DNA of 8,274 bases from Abditibacteriales bacterium (GTDB lineage: Bacteria > Armatimonadota > Abditibacteriia > Abditibacteriales > JANWYM01), in contig JANWYM010000161.1 in assembly GCA_025055355.1 (NCBI GenBank), positions 1 to 8,274 on the forward strand. The letters run 5' to 3'. The translations under genes and the position numbers were made by a program. Below are positions 1 to 5,536 of the stretch, piece by piece. Below the pieces are notes generated by a model. The model saw only the letters and a program-made list of their open reading frames with translations, was not told where the DNA came from and made no database searches. The number at the start of each line of letters is the position of its first letter. Position 1 is the stretch's first letter.

Positions 1-985
1 GAAGAAGCGAGAGTTTCTCCGTCCACTCCTGCGGGGTGGCGGCGAGGAAACCGTTCACACCGTCCTGAATGATCTCTTTGTTCACGCCGACGGGCGAGGC
101 GACGCAGGGGACGCCAACTGCCATGTATTGCAGCGCCTTCAGTCCGCACTTGCCACGCGCCCAGTCCTCATCGGGCAGCGGCATGACTCCGATGTCGAAC
201 CGCTGCAAGTCTTCCACTTCTGTTTGGGGACGCCACGCCTGCGCTTGCACCTCGACGCCGCGCAGTTCGTAGGAAGGTGTTCCAATCACGTGTAGGCGAA
301 ACGACTGACGCCGACGCAGTTCTGCCCACACCCCGCGCAGTATGTCCAGGTGCTGGACGGTGCTATAACTGCCGCTCCAGCCGATGACGAGCTGCCCGTC
401 ACCCTCCCCCCCGCCGTCTCTCCCAGGGCTTTGGGAGAGGGAAGACGTGCGGACGGTATATCTGTCGGTGTCAATCGTCGTGGGGATGATGGTCACCTGA
501 GCGTTATAGCGCAGAGCGTAGTCGCGCAGGTAAGCGTTGCCGACCGTGACGTGCGCACTCAACGCGCAGATTCTCGCCGTTTTGCCGAAACATTTCAGGT
601 AACTGAGGTAGCGGTTCGCCGGGCTGACGTAAGGCGTGAAAATCGCGTCGTCGAAGTCATAGACGACAGGCACGCCCGTGCGCGCGATGCGTTCTTCTAT
701 CCATGCCGGACCCAGCAACGCGGCTTCGCGATGGAGGAAAACGACATCGTAATTTTTCACATCTTTGAGCAACCGCAGCCGACGACGGAAGGCGCGCAGG
801 ATGTGCCACGCCTTGGCAAAGTGTCGCCCGCGTTGGTAGATGACCGCGTGCAGTGCGGCGTCCTCAAACGGCGCGAAGTCGAAGGTGATACCGCACCGTT
901 CCAGAAACGGCATCCACTGCTCGATGCGGAAGCGCTGTCCAGGCGAGGTGTCGTAGAGCGATGGGGCGATGACTAAAACTTTCAC
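1..985 (-). CDS. GT4-like glycosyltransferase, 3' end cut by window edge
   Basis: This is an open frame of 328 codons running from a GTG at 985 off the left edge, with no stop in the window. It begins VKVLVIAPSL, a typical first beta strand of a GT-B glycosyltransferase. The N-terminal domain includes VVYDFDDAIF (residues 108-117) and IPTTIDTDRY (167-176). The C-terminal nucleotide-sugar domain starts at LVIGWSGSYSTV (199-210) and continues with RGKCGLKALQYMAVGVP (277-293) and SPVGVNKEII (298-307). That last block matches a common GT4 subgroup of polysaccharide clusters in which GK and LK/Q replace a clear E-x7-E motif. The likely role is cytoplasmic transfer of a sugar from a nucleotide donor to a lipid-linked glycan; donor and acceptor cannot be read. 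The start was chosen because VKVLVIAPS fits the family; no strong Shine-Dalgarno is visible. Residues 181-197 are an odd Ser/Pro/Gly-rich stretch encoded by a palindromic insert. The gene follows the membrane protein after 77 nt. Confidence 0.92.
   Translation of the reverse strand, partial: MKVLVIAPSLYDTSPGQRFRIEQWMPFLERCGITFDFAPFEDAALHAVIYQRGRHFAKAWHILRAFRRRLRLLKDVKNYDVVFLHREAALLGPAWIEERIARTGVPVVYDFDDAIFTPYVSPANRYLSYLKCFGKTARICALSAHVTVGNAYLRDYALRYNAQVTIIPTTIDTDRYTVRTSSLSQSPGRDGGGEGDGQLVIGWSGSYSTVQHLDILRGVWAELRRRQSFRLHVIGTPSYELRGVEVQAQAWRPQTEVEDLQRFDIGVMPLPDEDWARGKCGLKALQYMAVGVPCVASPVGVNKEIIQDGVNGFLAATPQEWTEKLSLL
398..446. repeat. Palindromic repeat element read in frame inside a glycosyltransferase gene
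   Basis: The core is an inverted repeat, CTCTCCCA (418-425) and TGGGAGAG (432-439), with a 6-nt loop, flanked by a C-rich run at 401-412. The arrangement of CTCTCCC, GGGAGAG and a purine-rich tail resembles the short palindromic elements scattered through intergenic space in many GC-rich bacteria. On the coding strand it gives about 16 codons, SSLSQSPGRDGGGEGDG, joining the end of the N-terminal domain (DTDRYTVRT) to the start of the C-terminal domain (LVIGWSGS). The frame is kept. The boundaries are estimates from composition and from where family-like sequence resumes. Confidence 0.7.
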
Positions 986-1013
986 GTTGACCAGCGACCG
1001 AAGAAGTTGCAGA

Positions 1014-1074
1014 TCAGCACGTTAGCACGTTGGCACGTTGGCACGTTGAACGTGCCAACGTGCTAACGTGCTGA
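1014..1074. repeat. Octamer-built perfect inverted repeat (copy 1)
   Basis: The left arm, 1014-1039, and the right arm, 1049-1074, are exact reverse complements over 26 bases, with a 9-nt loop (GGCACGTTG). The arms are made of tandem octamers of the form GTTAGCAC or GTTGGCAC on the left and their complements on the right. An alternative fold centred at 1048 pairs 24 bases with one G-T mismatch and a one-base loop. The element fills most of the 77-nt gap after the membrane protein and also contains that gene's last codons: the final SAR and the TAG stop (1063-1065) lie inside the right arm. No T-run follows the stem on the transcribed strand, so it is not a classical intrinsic terminator. It may act as an mRNA 3' hairpin or be a dispersed mobile palindrome. 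Confidence 0.93.
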
Positions 1075-2286
1075 CGCATCGAGCCGTCCGCGCTTTTTGA
1101 GGACGAGTCCGGCGGCGGCGAAGATGAACCAGAAGGCGAACATCTGCGTTCGCTCGCGCACGGCGGTGCCGATGTTGCCGATGAATAGGGCGTAAAACAG
1201 CGTCAACGAAAACGTGAAGGCGAAGATGACGAGGGTTTCGCTGCGACGGTGACGCCACGCGTTCGCCATGCCGACGAGCGTGAAGGGGATCAGTGCATAC
1301 CACAGCAGCGTTTCGGGAATTGCCATCGTTTGACGCACGCTGCCGAACTGCCACGGCGCGGGGGCGAGTAGCAGATACGCCATGCCTTTGGGAAGGTAGG
1401 ACAACGCGCCTGAGAGGGTGGAAGTATCCACCTCCGCCAGAAAACCGGACGCGCCGCTCGTTGCCAATTCAACGCGAGAGGACATGAGGCGCTCCAGCGC
1501 GCTCACGTTCAATTGGCTTTCGAGATGACCTTTCGCCCGCTGCAAGCCGCCGAACGCCGCCGCGAAAACGAGGAGGATGCTCAGCATCGCCACGCGCGTG
1601 GGGTAGTTTAGTCCCTTGTGAGCCTCGCGTTTCGGCGCGACGAGAAACGCCAGCACAATGGACGCACCCATCAGGTAACTCAGATAAGCGCGGAACATCT
1701 GCAGCCCCAACAGCGACAGGGCGAGCAGGAGCGCATACATCACGCTCAGGCGACGCTGCAACTGCAAGGTGGCGTAGATGGACAGCGCAATGAACATCAG
1801 CACGATGGCTTCTTTGTAAAGCAGTGCGGACCAGAAGGCAAACATAGGCAGAAAGGCAACGAGGAGGCTGGCGCGGCGCGCAACCTCCACGTTGAAGAGT
1901 TGCTTCGCAATGTGATAAATGAGCAAGGCGTTGACCGCGCCGACCGCCCAGTTGACCGCCAGCGGCACAACGACCCACCGTCCTCCCAGCAAAAAGTAAA
2001 TGGCAGCGACCCAGAAGAACATCCCCGTGTTGAAGTCACTCGCCGTGTGCAGCGTCACCGTGTCCCACGTCGCGTTGCCGCTCCAGACTTCCGACAGCCC
2101 CCAGCCCGTTGCCTCGTAATGCACGTTGTCGCCGTTGAACATCTGTAGGTCGAACAGCAGAATGATCAGCCCGATGACGGCGCGCACGGCGAACGCGCCC
2201 CAGAAGAGACGGTTCAGGAAGCGGCGCTCGATGTCAACGGGGGCATCCACAGCAACGAACTGAATCGTGGATAGCGATGTATCCAT
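1063..2286 (-). CDS. Polytopic membrane protein, GT-C glycosyltransferase-like (or Wzy-like)
   Basis: The protein has 407 residues, starts at ATG 2286 and ends with TAG. It is strongly hydrophobic, with roughly nine or ten membrane segments; the clearest are near residues 28-47, 88-101, 105-130, 138-176, 182-216, 231-247, 325-341 and 351-395. After the first segment comes FNGDNVHYEATGWGL (50-64), which looks like the first outer loop of GT39/GT-C enzymes, where an Asp (here D53) is usually catalytic. The stretch from NWAVGAVNALLIYHIAKQLF (112-131) through SALLYKE (153-159) follows the PF13231/GT39 pattern of a branched helical core ending in a K-D/E motif. A Wzy or EpsG-type polymerase is the main alternative, since a Wzx-type flippase occurs in the same cluster. 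The inferred role is addition or polymerisation of sugar units on the outer face of the cytoplasmic membrane. No Shine-Dalgarno is visible: the gap upstream is filled by an octamer palindrome, and another palindrome overlaps the stop codon. Confidence 0.88.
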   Translation of the reverse strand: MDTSLSTIQFVAVDAPVDIERRFLNRLFWGAFAVRAVIGLIILLFDLQMFNGDNVHYEATGWGLSEVWSGNATWDTVTLHTASDFNTGMFFWVAAIYFLLGGRWVVVPLAVNWAVGAVNALLIYHIAKQLFNVEVARRASLLVAFLPMFAFWSALLYKEAIVLMFIALSIYATLQLQRRLSVMYALLLALSLLGLQMFRAYLSYLMGASIVLAFLVAPKREAHKGLNYPTRVAMLSILLVFAAAFGGLQRAKGHLESQLNVSALERLMSSRVELATSGASGFLAEVDTSTLSGALSYLPKGMAYLLLAPAPWQFGSVRQTMAIPETLLWYALIPFTLVGMANAWRHRRSETLVIFAFTFSLTLFYALFIGNIGTAVRERTQMFAFWFIFAAAGLVLKKRGRLDASAR

Positions 2287-2290
2287 GATG

Positions 2291-2349
2291 AACGTTAGCA
2301 GGTTGGCAAGTTAGCACGTTGGAACGTTCTAACCTGCTAACTTCTCAAC
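2291..2349. repeat. Octamer-built inverted repeat (diverged copy 2)
   Basis: This copy has the same design as the palindrome at 1014-1074 but has diverged. Octamers GTTAGCAG (2294-2301), GTTGGCAA (2302-2309) and GTTAGCAC (2310-2317) lead into a GTT-GG-AAC centre (2318-2325). Inverted octamers follow out to about 2349. The best outer stem is GTTAGCAGGTT (2294-2304) with AACCTGCTAAC (2331-2341), a perfect 11 bp; a small inner stem pairs 2316-2320 with 2323-2327. It fills the whole 50-nt gap between two genes. It also includes the stop codon TAG (2337-2339) of the upstream glycosyltransferase and comes within 5 nt of the next ATG. Confidence 0.88.
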
Positions 2350-3545
2350 AGGTCGTAGACCGCGCGGTATCGTTTGCGGCCGACATGCTGGAGGCTGAGG
2401 TGCTGCTCCGCGACGGCGCGGCAGCGTCGGCGCACGTTCTCGCGGTCGGCGAGAAGGTTTTGCAGTTGCGCGACGGCAGCGCGATAAGCCTTATCCGTAA
2501 ACTCCTCCACTAACACACCGACGTTGTTCTCTCGCAGGAGCGCGTCGCAGTCGCCGATGCCGGTGTTGCTGACGATGGGCAAGCCAGCCGCCAGATACTC
2601 GCCGATTTTCGTGGGCGAGGAGGCGATTTTGGAGAAGCAGGGGCGGATGAACGAAATACCCACATCGGCAGCCGTTAGATACAAAGGCACGTCGTCGGGC
2701 GCCACCGTGGTCAGCGTGAACGCCTCTGCGCCGATGCCGCGCCGCGCCAACTCCACTCGCGCCAGGGCATGATCGCTTTGCGTGAGGATGAGAAAGTGCA
2801 GGTTGGGAATCATCTCGCAGGCGACGGCGAAGAAGTCCACCATCTCCGCCGCCATATACCAACTGCCCAACTTGCCGAGATACAGCAGCACGGTTTTATC
2901 GCGGAGTCCCAGTTGTTCACGCAGCACCTGCGCGAGTTGGGCATCTACGCGGAATTTATCCACGTCCACGCAGCAGGGGATGACTGCCATCGGCGTGCCG
3001 TTGATGCCGCTCCCATCTCGTAGCATTGTTTTGACGCGCTCCGTCAAGACCACGATGGCATCGGCTGCATCGAGGCATTTGCGCTCCATGCGCTTCGTGA
3101 GTTTGAACTTGATGTCGTTCCGCCGCCACACGCCTGCGTCCTCATATTCTTCGGCGAGCAGTCCGCGCACGTCAAACAGCATCTTCACGCCGAACAGCTG
3201 CCGCAGGAGAAACGCCATCGCCGCTGGCACGTGCGAGCGCGCGTGAACGACGCTGACACGATGCCGCTGAATGAGGCAAGCCGCATACACCGTGCCTGTC
3301 AGAACGTCCCACAGCGTCGCGGGCAGTGACGGGCGTTTGTGGTAGCGCAGGCAATACCACGCGATGCCCTGTCGCGCCAGACGTTCCCGTATCTCTTCCT
3401 TCCGCGCGCCGCGCGGCGGGTTCGGCTCAAACGTGAGCAGCACGATCCCGATACCTTCCGCCGCCAATGCGCTCAGGTAAGGAATGACTTGCGTTTGCAC
3501 GAGCGGCTCGGAGAGAGGGAAGTAGCAGAGGTAGAGTGAGGTCAA
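2337..3545 (-). CDS. GT4-like glycosyltransferase, GT-B fold
   Basis: The protein has 402 residues. It begins SLYLCYFPLSEPLVQTQVIPYL after an initial TTG-encoded Met and Thr, a typical N-terminus of GT4 enzymes of exopolysaccharide clusters. The N-terminal Rossmann domain includes VVHARSHVPAAMAFL (99-113) and the motif FDVRGLLAEEY (124-134). Next come a DAIVVLTE strand (162-169) and the interdomain IPCCVDVDKF (189-198). The C-terminal donor domain begins at VLLYLGKLGSWY (219-230) and carries SPTKIGEYLAAGLPIV (310-325), where K313 and E316 occupy the usual donor-binding region. It should transfer a sugar from a nucleotide donor to a lipid-linked acceptor in the cytoplasm; the sugar is unknown. 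TTG at 3545 is the only plausible start: no other start codon lies between it and the in-frame stop at 3609-3611. It has no visible Shine-Dalgarno, so translation may be weak. The upstream gap is a repeat region, and the stop codon falls inside a palindrome. Confidence 0.92.
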   Translation of the reverse strand: MTSLYLCYFPLSEPLVQTQVIPYLSALAAEGIGIVLLTFEPNPPRGARKEEIRERLARQGIAWYCLRYHKRPSLPATLWDVLTGTVYAACLIQRHRVSVVHARSHVPAAMAFLLRQLFGVKMLFDVRGLLAEEYEDAGVWRRNDIKFKLTKRMERKCLDAADAIVVLTERVKTMLRDGSGINGTPMAVIPCCVDVDKFRVDAQLAQVLREQLGLRDKTVLLYLGKLGSWYMAAEMVDFFAVACEMIPNLHFLILTQSDHALARVELARRGIGAEAFTLTTVAPDDVPLYLTAADVGISFIRPCFSKIASSPTKIGEYLAAGLPIVSNTGIGDCDALLRENNVGVLVEEFTDKAYRAAVAQLQNLLADRENVRRRCRAVAEQHLSLQHVGRKRYRAVYDLLRS

Positions 3546-3554
3546 CGGCGGCTG

Positions 3555-3741
3555 GCTGTCAACGGATTTCGGTAACGGATTAAGCGGATGATGCCACTCG
3601 TCCGAAACTCATCCGTTTAACCCGCTCCAAGAATCCGTTGACAGCGACGCGTTCGTTTACGGATGAAGTGAATGATGCCGCTCATCCGAAAGTCATCCGT
3701 TTAATCCGCTCCAAGAATCCGTTGACAGCGACGCGTTCGTT
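3555..3741. repeat. 84-bp tandem duplication with inverted terminal motif, MITE-like
   Basis: This repeat occupies nearly all of the 196-nt gap between the carbamoyltransferase stop and the next glycosyltransferase start. Two direct copies of 84 bp, 3574-3657 and 3658-3741, differ at about eight positions, and their last 36 bases are identical. GCTGTCAACGGATT at 3555-3568 is the exact inverse of AATCCGTTGACAGC at 3632-3645 and again at 3716-3729, giving 14-bp inverted ends. Smaller inverted pairs built on CGGATGA/TCATCCG lie inside, for example 3659-3666 with 3693-3700. The duplication ends immediately 3' of the carbamoyltransferase stop codon (3742-3744). I see no coding content in it. A small non-autonomous mobile element or a dispersed palindrome that later duplicated in tandem is the simplest reading. 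Confidence 0.9.
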
Positions 3742-5523
3742 CTACTTGCGAATGAGGAAACTTCCCATCGCCAGCGCGTCCAAGCCGGAACTGAAGAAGG
3801 TGCGCAGGGCGTCGCGGGGGGAGTTGACGATGGGTTCGCCTTTGAGATTGAAGGAGGTATTCATGACGACCGGCACGCCGGTCTTCTCGCCGAAGCGCTG
3901 GATGAGGTCGTAGTAAAGCGGGTTGACAGAACGGCGCACCATCTGCGGGCGGGTGGAGCCGTCCACGTGCACGACGGCGGCAATCTCATCGCGCTTGTGC
4001 GGCTTGACGGGGAAGGTGACGATCATAAACGGCGCGTAGAACGCGCCTTCAAGATACTCCTCGGCGACTTCCTCCAACATGCTGGGCGCGAACGGACGCC
4101 ATGGGTCGCGGTATTTGATGGCGGCGTTGACGCGGTGGAGCATCTCGCGGTCACGCGGGTCGGCGAGAATCGAACGCGCCCCCAGCGCGCGCGGTCCCCA
4201 CTCGGCGCGCCCCTGAAACCAGCCGACGATTTTCTGCTGCGTCAGCAAGTCGGAGACGGCTTCAATCAACCCCTCGCGGGACAACCGCTCATAGCGCACC
4301 TTCGTCTCGTTCAGCGTTTTTTCAATCTCCGCGTCGCTGTAACCGACGCCCCAGTAAACGTGCTCCAATTCACGCGGCTGCAAGTGACCGCCCAACTTCT
4401 TGTAAGCCATGTAAGCCGCGCCCAGCGCGCCGCCGCCGTCGCCCGCTTCGGGCTGAATGAAGACGCGGTCCACCAAACCGGAGCGGGCAATTTTGCCGTT
4501 CATCACCGCGTTGAGCGCGACGCCTCCCGCGAAGGCAACGTTGCGGCAGTGGGTCTTCGCCAGCGCGCGGCGCAGGATGGCGAAGCCGAACTCTTCGACG
4601 AACTGCTGCAAATCGGCGGCGATGCTTTCGTGGCGTTCATCCAGCGGCTCGTCCTCCAGGCGCGGCGGACCCAACCGCCGCACCAGTTGCGCGCAGTAGC
4701 CGAGGTTCGCCTCGCCCACCACCGGGCGGCTGATTTGCGTCATGTCCACCCACAACCGTTCAGGGTCGGCGATGTCGCGGAACGCGCCGCGCGGCGTGCC
4801 GTAGCCCGCCAGCCCCATCAGCGACCCCTCATCGCTCAACTTCAGAAAGCGATGCACCGCCCAGTAAACCTCACCGATGGAGAAATCGGAGAACTCCTCA
4901 ACCACTGACAACTCGCCGCCTTTGCCGTGATAGATTGCACCACTTAATCCGTCGCCGCTGCCGTCCCACGTGATGACCGTCGCCTCATCGAACCCGCTGG
5001 CGTAATATGCCGACGCGGCGTGCGCGAGATGATGGTCTATGCAGAAAAAGGGGATGCGGTCTAAGTCCAGCCGAAACAGGTCGCGGAACGGTGCCTTTTC
5101 GTTTTCCTCCTCCTCCCAGGGCTTGAGCAGGTTGCTGAACAGCCGCAGCCCTTTTTTAATGCCGTTCTTGGTGGCGTATAGGTGCGAGGTCAGCCTAAAC
5201 GCCAAGCGTTTGATGGTGGAGTGATTCGCCCGAATCCATCGCTCAGTGGCGAGGTAGGGGTTGTTCGACCAGCCAATCGCGCTGAGTTGCTCGGGCGTAA
5301 TGCCCGCGTGTTCGAGGCAGAACTTGATGGCATGATAAGGGAAATACCCCACCGCATACTTGACGCGGACGAAGCGCTCCTCACCTGCCATCGCGACGAT
5401 GTCGCCGTCCTTGAGCAGCACGGCGGAGGGATGATGTCCCTCCCCCATTGTGGAGCCTTGATTGTATTTGCCGCTGATGCCCAGAACGTAGACGGGCTGT
5501 TTTCCTGCGTTGGTTGCCTTCAT
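3742..5523 (-). CDS. NodU/CmcH-family O-carbamoyltransferase
   Basis: The protein has 593 residues from ATG 5523, a normal full length for this family (NodU, CmcH, TobZ). These enzymes make carbamoyl-adenylate from carbamoyl phosphate and ATP and then pass the carbamoyl group to a hydroxyl, often on a sugar. The N-terminal ASKHA-like (Kae1-type) domain shows YVLGISGKYNQGS (12-24), HHPSAVLL (30-37), AMAGEERFVRVK (44-55), HHLAHAASAYY (164-174), TWDGSGDG (185-192), FAGGVALNAVMN (331-342) and QPEAGDGGGALGAA (357-370). The C-terminal YrdC-like domain shows QGRAEWGPRALGARS (437-451), KYRDPWRPFAPS (470-481) and NTSFNLKGEPIV (555-566). All major motifs are present, so it should be active. The ATG was preferred over upstream starts at up to 5679 because those codons overlap the preceding gene and a Shine-Dalgarno precedes this ATG. 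In this cluster the substrate is probably a glycan or lipid-linked sugar (inference). Confidence 0.97.
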   Translation of the reverse strand: MKATNAGKQPVYVLGISGKYNQGSTMGEGHHPSAVLLKDGDIVAMAGEERFVRVKYAVGYFPYHAIKFCLEHAGITPEQLSAIGWSNNPYLATERWIRANHSTIKRLAFRLTSHLYATKNGIKKGLRLFSNLLKPWEEEENEKAPFRDLFRLDLDRIPFFCIDHHLAHAASAYYASGFDEATVITWDGSGDGLSGAIYHGKGGELSVVEEFSDFSIGEVYWAVHRFLKLSDEGSLMGLAGYGTPRGAFRDIADPERLWVDMTQISRPVVGEANLGYCAQLVRRLGPPRLEDEPLDERHESIAADLQQFVEEFGFAILRRALAKTHCRNVAFAGGVALNAVMNGKIARSGLVDRVFIQPEAGDGGGALGAAYMAYKKLGGHLQPRELEHVYWGVGYSDAEIEKTLNETKVRYERLSREGLIEAVSDLLTQQKIVGWFQGRAEWGPRALGARSILADPRDREMLHRVNAAIKYRDPWRPFAPSMLEEVAEEYLEGAFYAPFMIVTFPVKPHKRDEIAAVVHVDGSTRPQMVRRSVNPLYYDLIQRFGEKTGVPVVMNTSFNLKGEPIVNSPRDALRTFFSSGLDALAMGSFLIRK

Positions 5524-5528
5524 GCGTG

Positions 5529-5536
5529 ACCTCTTC
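5529..5536 (-). promoter_or_regulatory. Ribosome binding site of the carbamoyltransferase
   Basis: On the minus strand the sequence GAAGAGGT ends 5 nt before the ATG at 5523, a good match to a Shine-Dalgarno element. It lies between the stop of the preceding glycosyltransferase (5537-5539) and this start, and it decides the start codon against longer in-frame alternatives. It is the clearest ribosome binding site in the window. Confidence 0.75.

Noticed and set aside
350..976. Plus-strand open frame of 208 codons at the left end
   Set aside because: It is antisense to the partial glycosyltransferase, whose family motifs are clear on the minus strand. The plus-strand translation looks like no known fold.
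1014..1074. Intrinsic transcription terminator
   Set aside because: The stem is strong, but no run of T follows it on the transcribed strand, and the stop codon of the gene lies inside the stem.
1014..2349. CRISPR-like array from the octamer repeats
   Set aside because: The units are 8 bp, contiguous and arranged as palindromes, with no spacers and no cas genes nearby.
3555..3741. TTGACA hexamers in each inverted end motif as promoter -35 boxes
   Set aside because: TTGACA occurs at 3638-3643 and 3722-3727 on plus and at 3562-3557 on minus, but about 17 nt further on none has a convincing -10 hexamer, and two of the three face against the genes.
3638..3913. Small plus-strand frame of 91 codons containing a repeated LTATRSF/MTATRSF peptide
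   Set aside because: The peptide repeat is just the 84-bp DNA duplication read through, and the rest runs antisense to the carbamoyltransferase 3' end.
3967..4908. Long open frame of 313 codons on the plus strand
   Set aside because: It lies antisense to the strongly conserved carbamoyltransferase. Its translation is rich in Arg, His and Gln with no recognisable motif, as expected of a shadow frame in GC-rich DNA.
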